A DNA stretch of 64,000 nucleotides, from NCBI RefSeq assembly GCF_009674725.1, contig NZ_WKKH01000018.1, positions 26,871-90,870 on the forward strand. Direction: 5' to 3'. This DNA comes from Pedobacter petrophilus. GTDB taxonomy: Bacteria > Bacteroidota > Bacteroidia > Sphingobacteriales > Sphingobacteriaceae. Made by a program: the position numbers and the translations under genes. Positions 17,564-25,682 of the stretch are shown piece after piece; within the stretch, counting starts at the first letter, position 1; every line of letters starts with the position of its first letter. The notes under the pieces are model-generated. The model saw nothing but the letters and a program-made list of their open reading frames with translations. It was not told the DNA's origin and did no database searches.

Positions 17564-18855
17564 TTATATAAAATTTTTGTTTTTATTGGGTTATTCAACT
17601 TGTCTGCAACTTCTTGGATATAGCTTTCAAATCCTGCTTTGGTAGAGAAACGAGGGTCCGTTTTTTCCCAACAGGCGATAAAATAGATGTTATAAGTTTT
17701 ATTTTTTTGAGGTTTAAGTGCTACATAGGAAGTATTTGGGATACTATCTGATGAGCTGGTGGTGGCATGACTTGCATATTGACTTGCCGGAAATAAAATG
17801 GCCAGTCCCAATTTGGTTTTAGTGCCATCGGCCTGATCCCCATAAGTAAACACAGAACTGTATTCGGAATTATGGTTTTTTAATACCGCCTCGCCACCTT
17901 CAAAATTAGCTATTCCGGTAACCAGATATTCATTGTCAGCAAGGCTCAACTTAATTTCATTCTTATAAAAATAATCTCTTTTTATGATGGAGACTTTTTC
18001 AAAGCCATTTTTTAATCTGCCAGCAGCGTCCCATTTCTTAAAATTTAGTTTAAATGCTGCGTATAAAGATCCTTCAGCAATCGCTCGAAAAGTGGTTTTA
18101 TCAGCATCAGCCAGACGATAAAGGTTTCCGTTTTTTTGTACCGCTAAACCACCTGCCCCTAATGAATTGCCAGTACGTAAAATATCCATACCCCAATCTT
18201 GAAGCTTATGCCAACTACCAACCAAACCTACGCGGTTTAAAATAGGTTCTGATAAGACTTTACCATAGATATCTTTACCATTTCGTTTATCAAAAAAACT
18301 TCTGAAAGCCACTTTATCATTTTCAATTCCCGGACCTTCTAGCTGATAAACCGGATCAGCGATGTTCTGTGTAAACCCCCGACTTCTTTCTAAATACTCA
18401 ATTTCCTTTTCAGGAAGTGCATTTTTACTTTTTTTGCTAAAGCGGATATTCGTTACTTGCGGAAAAGAGATTTCATCAATCGTTTTTACCCATTCCATCT
18501 TCAATGTATCTTTTGAGTTAGCATTGAGATTCACTTCTATTAATAAGCAATCCCATCTTCCGTCCTCATCTTTATCTATCAATTGGCTTGTTAAAGTTTT
18601 ATTTGCTTTCTTTATTAGCGGATAAAAGCCCGAAGGCATATTTTTTAGTTTACTTTTTTCGATACAGATAATTTCACCTTCTCTTTTAAAGCTTTGGTCA
18701 TTTTCAATAATGATTAAGTGTTGAGGTATTTTGGCTTGTGACCAAGCCTGAGTGGCTACCAAAATGATCAAAATTGGTAAACAAACACGTTTTATAAAAA
18801 AATCCTGAAATATCAGCTTATAAAATATCAGCAAACGAAACTTGTAACCTTTCAT
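17560..18855 (-). CDS. DUF4861-like secreted protein
   Basis: 431 residues. A long N-region is followed by a signal peptide ending ATQAWSQA. The sequence has a conserved-looking core DPVYQLEGPGIENDKVAFRSFFDKRNGKDIYGK, then LVGSWHKLQDWGMDILRTGNSLGAGGLAV, which I recognise as the DUF4861 pattern seen beside lyases and GH88/GH105 genes in Bacteroidota loci. The remainder looks like a beta-sandwich (galactose-mutarotase or lyase-like). It is the first gene of the 18.9-11.2 kb operon and overlaps the uronyl hydrolase by 4 bp, so it probably acts on the same oligosaccharide. The biochemical reaction is unknown to me. Confidence 0.75.
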   Translation of the reverse strand: MKGYKFRLLIFYKLIFQDFFIKRVCLPILIILVATQAWSQAKIPQHLIIIENDQSFKREGEIICIEKSKLKNMPSGFYPLIKKANKTLTSQLIDKDEDGRWDCLLIEVNLNANSKDTLKMEWVKTIDEISFPQVTNIRFSKKSKNALPEKEIEYLERSRGFTQNIADPVYQLEGPGIENDKVAFRSFFDKRNGKDIYGKVLSEPILNRVGLVGSWHKLQDWGMDILRTGNSLGAGGLAVQKNGNLYRLADADKTTFRAIAEGSLYAAFKLNFKKWDAAGRLKNGFEKVSIIKRDYFYKNEIKLSLADNEYLVTGIANFEGGEAVLKNHNSEYSSVFTYGDQADGTKTKLGLAILFPASQYASHATTSSSDSIPNTSYVALKPQKNKTYNIYFIACWEKTDPRFSTKAGFESYIQEVADKLNNPIKTKILYK

Positions 18856-19393
18856 GTTTTTCGGTTTTTGATTCCATTGGTTTTACCTAATCACTTATTA
18901 AGCAAATACATTTGCGTCTCTTATTTGGAGTACAAAAGTATTTTGCTTAAAAAATTGGGTTGGCAAAAAATGAAGTCTATTATATTTGGTTAACCAATTT
19001 TTTGTTAACCAAATATAAAAACAATTTTAAACAATTCAAGAAAATTATTTTCTTTTTTAACATAGCTATAATGCTTCTTTTTTCTAAAGAGACATCATAA
19101 GACTTATAGAAGGCATGTTTTTGAAGTTTAGCCCAAAAGTAGTTAAGGCCATATCATAGGTAAGTGGAATAGCAGAGTGCTTGTTAACGATGGGTAAGTT
19201 ATAAGCCGCGCCCGTTCTTCTGCCAAGAAACGTTTATTCGAAAACCAGATTATGGTTTAAAATGGCCAAAATTATCAGTTCTGTTATTTGCTTGAGCAGC
19301 TAAGAATTGATTTATTGGAGACTATTAAATCGATTTATAAAAATATTGTTGAACCCGCTAGCTTAAAAAATCAACACTTGTGTTTTGCCTGAG
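18856..19393. other. Regulatory/decayed intergenic region
   Basis: 538 bp without an intact gene. The side near 18.9-19.0 kb holds the large inverted repeat described separately. Further right are two short coding-like stretches. On the minus strand about 19084-19236 reads GRRTGAAYNLPIVNKHSAIP and ends at a TAG. On the plus strand about 19253-19391 reads YLLEQLRIDLLETIKSIYKN and ends at a TGA. Neither has a start or a recognisable family. They look like remnants of lost genes. Confidence 0.4.
18981..19017. promoter_or_regulatory. 14-bp perfect inverted repeat upstream of lyase/uronyl-hydrolase operon
   Basis: TATATTTGGTTAAC (18981-18994), 9-nt spacer, GTTAACCAAATATA (19004-19017). The left arm overlaps a second 12-bp palindrome, TTGGTTAACCAA (18986-18997). 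It lies 126 bp upstream of the DUF4861-like gene and 377 bp from the end of the GntR gene. No T-tract follows on the minus strand that would make it an obvious terminator, so operator or promoter architecture is the better reading. Confidence 0.6.
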
Positions 19394-20119
19394 TTAAATT
19401 AAACCTTGCAAAATATATTTCTCGGTATTTGCATATAATGAAGTATAAATGCTAAAATCGGTTCTATTGGTATCAATTCTTCTTTCCAGGCGTAATACAG
19501 GGCTACCGGCATCAATTTCTAGGTAATGGCTCACCAAATCATCTGCTAAAATTGCCCAAATTTTTTGCTCTCCACCTTTTATCTCAATTTTATAATGCGT
19601 TCGTAATAGCTCGTATAAAGATTTGTTTGCTAAGGATCTGGAAGCAAAGCGTGGCAAATTATGATTTGGGATATGGAGAAACTCATAAAAGACAACGGTA
19701 TCCGCTACACTTCTCTGCCTTTCAATGTAGAAACAAGAGTCTTCCAATTCTTGCTGAGTTGGAGTAAAAGGCATAACATCTGGCCATGATGTAATTCTAG
19801 GGCCGTCGATAATTTTTGTCAATAAGTTTTCTACATTACTGTTTGAATTAGCTAAGCGGCCTTCTATGGATAGAATACCCAGCCCGGTTGGCAATTCTTG
19901 TACAATGCTTCCCTTGCCATGATGTTTTTTTATATAGCCATCATTAACCAATAAGGCCAAAGCCTGTCTAATAGTTGGTTGTGTTACCGAGTGAGCGATA
20001 TTGAGTTCACTTTCTGACGGAAGCAAGTCGCCAGCTTTATAAACCCCATTACTGATTTGTTTACGCAGGGTTTCATAAAGCTGGCGATATTGTGGAATCC
20101 TAATATTTTTATCAGCCAT
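19394..20119 (-). CDS. GntR-family regulator, HutC/UTRA type
   Basis: 241 residues. The winged helix is at residues 1-75 (QYRQLYETLRKQISNGVYKAGDLLPSESELNIAHSVTQPTIRQALALLVNDGYIKKHHGKGSIV), a textbook GntR HTH. A UTRA effector-binding domain fills the rest (YIERQRSVADTVVFYEFLHIP...LRTHYKI...VLRLERRIDTNRTDFSIYTSLY). Such proteins are repressors released by sugar phosphates or similar metabolites. It is the last gene of the 26.5-19.4 kb operon, which suggests feedback control, and the two CTTATTATAATAAG palindromes before the first gene are candidate operators. Effector unknown. Confidence 0.92.
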   Translation of the reverse strand: MADKNIRIPQYRQLYETLRKQISNGVYKAGDLLPSESELNIAHSVTQPTIRQALALLVNDGYIKKHHGKGSIVQELPTGLGILSIEGRLANSNSNVENLLTKIIDGPRITSWPDVMPFTPTQQELEDSCFYIERQRSVADTVVFYEFLHIPNHNLPRFASRSLANKSLYELLRTHYKIEIKGGEQKIWAILADDLVSHYLEIDAGSPVLRLERRIDTNRTDFSIYTSLYANTEKYILQGLI

Positions 20120-20145
20120 TTACAATATTAACAAAAATTAAAGAG

Positions 20146-22752
20146 CTATTGGTTAGCGTTCATCATACATCTAAAACCAAGTGTACCAGCTCGATCTAAA
20201 CCTGGGTACATCAAAAAATATTTGCAATGAAAATCAATGGGCTGTTTACCCCCTGGAGCAGCTTTAAAATAACTTGTTCCACCGCCAAAGTACCACCTAG
20301 ATGTGCTCAACTGCCAAGTTTCACAGCCGCCGCGGAGGGTTACAAAGCGATTATTACCGTCAAACCTTTCGCTCTCATTCCATTCCCATACTTTATTAAA
20401 TACAAAGCTTGTCCCGTGGGTTTCAGCTGCAGCTTGCCATTCCCATTCTGTGGGTAAGCGCATACCAGCCCATGCGGCGTATGCCCTTGCATCTTCCAAA
20501 GAAACATACACAACGGGTTCGTTTTTAATGGCATCTGGGCATTTAGTGCCTTTCCAATGTTTCAAATAGTTATCAGTATTTGTTGGCGTATAGCCTGATT
20601 TGTTTATGAAATTTTCAAACTCTCCATTAGTAACCACCTTAGGCATGATTTGGTAATTGGGCAATACCTGATTTTGGTGATGAATAATAAAGCTGAAACC
20701 ATTCTCTTTCACAAATTTATATTCGGTTTCATTCACTGCGTCCTCATCTGGGTAACAATCACCTTCACGCTGTGCATGTTTAACGGTAAAGTGGTAATTA
20801 GCACCCTTAACCTTCAATAAATTGGCGATATAATTTTTATTTGCAACTACAGCACTAGGCGTTTTTGCTTTCTTTAAGAACAAGACTTTAGCATAATTAT
20901 CATTTACAGGAAGCGGTTTTGCATCTTCCGCCTTTTGCTTAGCTAGCAAAGCAAAAATTTCTTTAGAAGGCATTTTACCTTTAAGACCTAACACGCAACC
21001 TAATCGATTTATACTTACACTGATTTTACCATTAACCAAGGCTAATTTTTTTCCTGTCCATAAATCATAATACTGCATGTGATGCTCATCTGCATCAAAT
21101 TCTACCTTAACACCTTTTAATGGAGCATCGGCAACGACATTCCAAATTCGAGTTTCGCTGTTTTCCCAGGATGATATATTTACCGATTTATTGTTTGTAG
21201 GCAAATATGGTTTCCATGAATCAGAGGTGTATAAAGGATAGTATTGTTGCCAAATGGCGTTCATTTTACGGATGGTCTGACGATCTGTGGCGTTCCATTT
21301 ATTCATTATTCCAAATAGGTTTTCCCAAACTATCGCCCCTTGGCCGTTTAACCATGTAAAAGCAAGGTCGTTCTGGCGGTCGGTTTTACCACGATTGATC
21401 CTTAACTGCAAATGATCTGGAATGATCCATTTCAAGGCAAGCACCCCTTGATTATTGATTGGCTTTACGGTTTGTGCCCATGAAGAGGTAACGGCGTTAG
21501 GCCCTTGTGCGCATTGCAACAGCGGACTCAATTCAGGGCCAACCGTAACACCTCTTTTATACTTATCCAGCTCTTGCTGAAACTCCATCCCATAGGTGCC
21601 AACATCCATAAACAACCCATCGGCATCGGTTTTACCAATTATTTCCGGAAAAATTTTGAAATCAGTTTTGTCAGCTTGCCTGGTATCTACGTCCCAAGGA
21701 TTATAGATAAGAATTGCTTTTACTCCGTTATCATGAAATTCCTTTACAATATTGGCTAAAGCAGGTATACCGCCGGGCATATTGTAAAAATAATCAAACT
21801 GGTTTTTTTCGTCGATACCGATATTAGGATAGCTATGCCATATCATTACCGATTGGAAACCTCCAAATTCCTTTTTCATCTTATCGCAGTACTCTTTTAC
21901 CTTATACTTGCCGGTTTCGTTATCATAAAAATCCTTGTCCCACATAAATGCAAACCCCATAATAAAATTCTTTTTGAGCCATTGCATTTCAGGCCGGTCA
22001 TACAATTGCCTGTCTAATGCAATTGATTTAGGATTAAACATTATAGCCAGTTCATTATATCTTTTTACACGGTCTGGATTAGATGGCAGCGACAAATTCA
22101 ATGAACGTATATTTACCTTTGCAATCATATCATCAAGCGCTTCTACACGTACAAAGGGCACTATAGAAAAACTATCAGTGTTAAATTTGGGCACTGAAAG
22201 TGTTTGGCTAAACCTTGCCATTTTCTTATCCGCCATAAAATATTCGGTCCCATGGAATACCCGCCTAACTGGATTTGAAATTTCTTCCCCTTTGTTCTTT
22301 AATGCGAAATCGATAAATATCTTGGCCTTACCTGCCTTAGCATCTATCATTCCATCTATCACTATTTTTTCTGAAGGCACTAGCTTCATATCGAAAGCTA
22401 CCTTATTAAAGTTTATGGTGGTCTGTCTGGTTTTATCAAGAATCAACTCGATAAAATAAGCCGTTGTATCATTGGTATGTGCCCTTACAAATGATTGATA
22501 ATCTTTCATTTTTTTGTACCAATCGTTCCAATTTTCGCCTGGTTTAGGAGGTAAGATAACAGATTCGCTATGTTCTAAGGTTTCTGAGTACTTCCAGTTA
22601 GCTGTACCATCCCACATATCGGCATTTATTACATATTGAGAGAAAGGGAAACGGAGGTAATCTGATTGCTTATTTTGTGCATGGAGTTCAGTGGCTGCAA
22701 TAAGCAAAATAAAGCATATAAGCAGTTTAAATGTTAGATTTTTATGTTCCAT
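20146..22752 (-). CDS. Glycosidase-like protein fused to a SUMF1/FGE-type domain
   Basis: 868 residues with signal peptide (LLICFILLIAATELHAQ). The central region (about 220-560) looks like a TIM-barrel glycosidase: MQWLKKNFIMGFAFMWDKDFY, GGFQSVMIWHSYPNIGID, VKAILIYNPWDVDTR, DADGLFMDVGTYG with a candidate catalytic Asp near residue 385, and GAIVWENLFGIMNKW. From about 640 to the end there is a SUMF1/formylglycine-generating-enzyme-like domain: PVVYVSLEDARAYAAWAGMRLPTEWEWQAA, VWEWNES, TLRGGCETW, GTLGFRC. The paired cysteines expected of an active FGE are not evident, so this part may bind ligand instead. The N-terminal 200 residues are beta-rich. The gene lies in the kinase/isomerase/dioxygenase operon, 26 bp before gntR. 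Family of the barrel not assigned. Confidence 0.7.
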   Translation of the reverse strand: MEHKNLTFKLLICFILLIAATELHAQNKQSDYLRFPFSQYVINADMWDGTANWKYSETLEHSESVILPPKPGENWNDWYKKMKDYQSFVRAHTNDTTAYFIELILDKTRQTTINFNKVAFDMKLVPSEKIVIDGMIDAKAGKAKIFIDFALKNKGEEISNPVRRVFHGTEYFMADKKMARFSQTLSVPKFNTDSFSIVPFVRVEALDDMIAKVNIRSLNLSLPSNPDRVKRYNELAIMFNPKSIALDRQLYDRPEMQWLKKNFIMGFAFMWDKDFYDNETGKYKVKEYCDKMKKEFGGFQSVMIWHSYPNIGIDEKNQFDYFYNMPGGIPALANIVKEFHDNGVKAILIYNPWDVDTRQADKTDFKIFPEIIGKTDADGLFMDVGTYGMEFQQELDKYKRGVTVGPELSPLLQCAQGPNAVTSSWAQTVKPINNQGVLALKWIIPDHLQLRINRGKTDRQNDLAFTWLNGQGAIVWENLFGIMNKWNATDRQTIRKMNAIWQQYYPLYTSDSWKPYLPTNNKSVNISSWENSETRIWNVVADAPLKGVKVEFDADEHHMQYYDLWTGKKLALVNGKISVSINRLGCVLGLKGKMPSKEIFALLAKQKAEDAKPLPVNDNYAKVLFLKKAKTPSAVVANKNYIANLLKVKGANYHFTVKHAQREGDCYPDEDAVNETEYKFVKENGFSFIIHHQNQVLPNYQIMPKVVTNGEFENFINKSGYTPTNTDNYLKHWKGTKCPDAIKNEPVVYVSLEDARAYAAWAGMRLPTEWEWQAAAETHGTSFVFNKVWEWNESERFDGNNRFVTLRGGCETWQLSTSRWYFGGGTSYFKAAPGGKQPIDFHCKYFLMYPGLDRAGTLGFRCMMNANQ

Positions 22753-22790
22753 CGTAAAGATTATTAAAAAGGGAATGAGATGATATATTA

Positions 22791-23792
22791 TTAGACTATT
22801 TTAGAAACGATTATAGCGATAAGTCCAAACACATAAAAAGCAATGGTAAGGCTTAATAAGGTTAAAGTTCCTTTCGGAGGATTTTTAAATTCTTTCCATA
22901 CAAAAATACCCCATAAAATGGCGACCACTGTTGCACCCTGTCCCAAACCGTAAGAGATAGCGAAACCTGCCTTTCCTGCTGCTAAAATACTAGCAGACAT
23001 GCCTATACACCATATCGAACCTCCAAGCACACCTATTAAATGAGTTTTTAAAGTGCCTTCAAAATATTGGCTATAACTTACAGGTTGGCCCACAAAGGGC
23101 TTTTTCATAATCACTGTGTTTAAAATAAAATTACTGACGAAGATTCCTAGTGAAAAAAAGAATATAGCAGTATAAGGGCTAAGAAGTCCCGCTTCTGGAG
23201 TAATTAGATTTACTGCCATTGATTTGGCTACAAACCGATAAAAAAAACTCATTAAAACACCACTAATTACCGCTAATACAATGCCTTTGGCAGAAGTTTG
23301 ATGCGAGCCATTATTCATTTTACGGTAAGCGAAAGCGCTGGTTATAATAGCCAGTGCAACTAAAAATACGCCAACTGCGAGATAAACCGGATCGCCGACC
23401 GGGGATGCCATGTAATTGATAAACACACCTAATACTAAAGCGATACCCACGCAAATAGTTATAGCAATGGACATGCCTGCAATAGCAATAGCGGCCACTA
23501 ATAAAATATTTGCAATATTAAAAATCAGTCCTCCCAACATGGCAGACCCAATACTGCCTGAGCCTGCCTGAGCGAAATCATCGGCGAAAGACCGCCCATG
23601 GCTGCCTGAACTACCCAGCGTTAGGGCCAAGACCAAGGAAAACAATAAAATACCGATGGTGTAATCCCAATAGAAAAGCTCAAAACGCCAAGTTTTTGAA
23701 GCGAGTTTTTGAGTGTTTGCCCAGGATCCCCAGGCAAACATGGCAACAAAACATAAAATAACAGAGATGGTATAACTTTCTGGAGTATACAT
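22791..23792 (-). CDS. GRP-type (RhaT/GlcU-like) sugar permease of the DMT superfamily
   Basis: 333 residues, about ten transmembrane helices. The start MYTPESYTISVILCFVAMFAWGSWANTQKLA, the FELFYWDYTIGILLFSLVLALTLG block and GKAGFAISYGLGQGATVVAILWGIFVWKEFKNPPKG are typical of glucose/ribose-porter and L-rhamnose transporter relatives. It should import a monosaccharide (or a small oxidised sugar) across the inner membrane by proton symport. It sits between the PhyH gene (112 bp upstream, a gap containing a dispersed repeat copy) and the glycosidase-SUMF1 gene (38 bp downstream). The kinase in the same operon is the natural next step for its substrate. Confidence 0.85.
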   Translation of the reverse strand: MYTPESYTISVILCFVAMFAWGSWANTQKLASKTWRFELFYWDYTIGILLFSLVLALTLGSSGSHGRSFADDFAQAGSGSIGSAMLGGLIFNIANILLVAAIAIAGMSIAITICVGIALVLGVFINYMASPVGDPVYLAVGVFLVALAIITSAFAYRKMNNGSHQTSAKGIVLAVISGVLMSFFYRFVAKSMAVNLITPEAGLLSPYTAIFFFSLGIFVSNFILNTVIMKKPFVGQPVSYSQYFEGTLKTHLIGVLGGSIWCIGMSASILAAGKAGFAISYGLGQGATVVAILWGIFVWKEFKNPPKGTLTLLSLTIAFYVFGLIAIIVSKIV

Positions 23793-23827
23793 TTGGTTTA
23801 GGTTTAAATTTGGTTAATTATTGAGGT

Positions 23828-23881
23828 GAGCTTGATGTAAATTGCATCCTGTCTCAATACTCATATCTGCTTGGTTTAATT
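23828..23881 (+). repeat. Dispersed intergenic repeat, copy 2 (short form)
   Basis: GAGCTTGATGTAAATTGCATCCTGTCTC... matches copies at 6193 and 52081 but has only one CTCAATACTCATATC unit before the shared GGTTTAATT end, so it lacks about 15 bp of the long form. It is inside the operon, in the gap between the PhyH and permease genes. Confidence 0.78.
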
Positions 23882-23904
23882 CTATAATGTAATTAGGCAT
23901 TTGT

Positions 23905-24690
23905 TTAAAATTCCATAATCGCTTTGCGGGATACCTTTAGCAAAGGTTCAAAATTCCCATAATCCCTCACTTTTTTATAGGGTTTGTTTGCAACTGTGTT
24001 GTATGAGGCGATAAGGCTCCATCGGTCATGATCAGAATTATTACTATCGGAGCGATGAAGAATATTTCCGTCAAAAAACAAGGCATCGCCAGGTTCCATC
24101 TCCATATATTCCAATTCATATTTACTAATTGCTTCTTGTAATCTTTCTTCGTCTACCACAGTTTGTTCGTTGATGCGATCGTGATTTATACGGCCAATTT
24201 TTTGCGAACCTCTTAACACCTGAAGGCATCCATTCTCCCTAGTTGCTTTATCTACTGCAATGGTACAGCTTAACATATCTGGCAATAAGCAACCGTAGTT
24301 GTACCAATATCCATAATCCTGATGCCACTCCCAAGCCCCACCTTCTTTGGCATTTTTGAGTATCATTTTCGCACTATACACGTAAATTGATTCGCCAAGC
24401 AAAATTTCTGCGTTTTCAACAACCCTTTCGTTTCTTGAAAACATGCCGTAAATATCTTCTCCAGGCTTATCCCACATTTTAAGTTTGGTAAGGTTTCCGG
24501 TTTGGTCACCTTTAACCAGTACTTCTTCTGGATTAATATCTGCTTGCGCAATGGTTTTTAATTTAGCCACTTCTACTGCACTAAACAAAGATTTAACCAG
24601 TATAAATCCACTTTCTTTAAATATCTTTTTATCGGCTGGACTGAATAATTTAAAATTAGGATCTGCGATTACTTCTGGTGATTGTAACAT
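23905..24690 (-). CDS. Phytanoyl-CoA dioxygenase (PhyH) family Fe(II)/2-oxoglutarate oxygenase
   Basis: 261 residues, cytosolic. The metal triad is visible: His123 and Asp125 in AWEWHQDYGYWYN, and His212 in DALFFDGNILHRSDSN, with Arg223 (HDRWSLIASYN) as the probable 2-oxoglutarate anchor. The fold pattern (SGFILVKSLFSAVEVAKLK near the start) fits PhyH proteins of bacterial metabolism, which hydroxylate or demethylate small molecules. It is 11 bp from the PfkB kinase and in an operon with a sugar permease and TIM-barrel isomerase, so the substrate is likely a sugar or sugar acid. O-demethylation of a methylated sugar is one testable idea. Confidence 0.9.
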   Translation of the reverse strand: MLQSPEVIADPNFKLFSPADKKIFKESGFILVKSLFSAVEVAKLKTIAQADINPEEVLVKGDQTGNLTKLKMWDKPGEDIYGMFSRNERVVENAEILLGESIYVYSAKMILKNAKEGGAWEWHQDYGYWYNYGCLLPDMLSCTIAVDKATRENGCLQVLRGSQKIGRINHDRINEQTVVDEERLQEAISKYELEYMEMEPGDALFFDGNILHRSDSNNSDHDRWSLIASYNTVANKPYKKVRDYGNFEPLLKVSRKAIMEF

Positions 24691-24701
24691 GATGATAAAT
24701 T

Positions 24702-25613
24702 TTAGCTATTGAAATTGTTTACTTCGGTTAAAGTAGGTAGACCAGCTACCGTGCCTATTTTTGTTACAGCTAGCGCAGCCACTTTTGAAGCGAAATCAAT
24801 CGCATCTTCAATAGGCTGATTAGTTGACAATGCATAAACTAGTCCACCGTTAAAGGCATCGCCAGCACCCGTAGAATCGATTGATTTTACTTTTTTAGCT
24901 GGGAAATGTTGCTTTTTATCTTGCGAAAGCAGAATACTGCCACATTCCGCCAGTGTAATAATTACATTTTTAGACCCTTTACTGATTAGCGCATCTGCTG
25001 CGGCATAGGCCGATTCTAGATCGGTAACTGCTATTCCAGAAATGATACTAGCTTCGGTTTCGTTGGGCGTAATATAATCCACTAAAGCGAGTATTTCAGG
25101 CTTAATGGCCTGAGCTGGAGCTGGGTTAAACACTACAGTTGTATTTGTTGAATGGCCAATCCTGATCGCTTCTTCCACAACGTCTAAATTGTTTTCCAAC
25201 TGGATCAGTAAAAAATCAGCTTCTTCAAACAGTTGTTTATTGGCGTGCAAATCTGCAATGGTTAAATGAGAATTTGCACCCGCAACCACACCTATGGCAT
25301 TATGGCCTTTATTATCAATGAGTATAAGTCCTACACCAGTATGGCAATCGTCAATCACTTTTACAGCATCTGTCGCTAAGTTTTCTTTTTTAAACAGCGC
25401 TAAGGCGTCCTTGCCAAATGTATCGTCGCCAATACAACACATAAATTTTAAGTCGGCTCCAAGTCTGGCCAGCGCTAAAGCCTGGTTAGATCCCTTTCCA
25501 CCTGGTCCCATATCAAACCTACTGCCCATAATTGTTTCTCCAAGCGATGGAATTTTATCTCCGATTACGCTTAAACCCACGTTGTAACTACCTATCACTA
25601 ATATTTTCTTCAT
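24702..25613 (-). CDS. PfkB-family carbohydrate kinase (ribokinase-like)
   Basis: 303 residues. PfkB signature 1 is GGKGSNQALALARLGADLKFM near residue 40, and signature 2 DSTGAGDAFNGGLVYAL near 241-257 with the catalytic Asp in GAGD. The ATP-site region NVIITLAECGSILLS is present. The N-terminal KILVIGSYNVGLSVIGDKIPSLGETI and the intact GGKGSNQA match the ribokinase branch better than 2-keto-3-deoxygluconate or fructokinase branches, but sugar specificity is not reliable from sequence. No rbs-type genes are nearby. The gene lies in a tight operon with PhyH and a TIM-barrel isomerase. Start at 25613 gives the expected full-length protein. Confidence 0.92.
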   Translation of the reverse strand: MKKILVIGSYNVGLSVIGDKIPSLGETIMGSRFDMGPGGKGSNQALALARLGADLKFMCCIGDDTFGKDALALFKKENLATDAVKVIDDCHTGVGLILIDNKGHNAIGVVAGANSHLTIADLHANKQLFEEADFLLIQLENNLDVVEEAIRIGHSTNTTVVFNPAPAQAIKPEILALVDYITPNETEASIISGIAVTDLESAYAAADALISKGSKNVIITLAECGSILLSQDKKQHFPAKKVKSIDSTGAGDAFNGGLVYALSTNQPIEDAIDFASKVAALAVTKIGTVAGLPTLTEVNNFNS

Positions 25614-25682
25614 TTAATTAATTAGATATAAGATTTGAGAAATGAGATATTAGATCTTGCTAAGATTTATACCTTTCTACCT

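Noticed and set aside
25618..25660. Sequence AGATATAAGATTTGAGAAATGAGATATTAGATC resembling the reverse of the dispersed repeat's CTCAATACTCATATC unit
   Set aside because: Similarity is only compositional; the palindromic core GATG(C/T)AAATTGCATC is absent.
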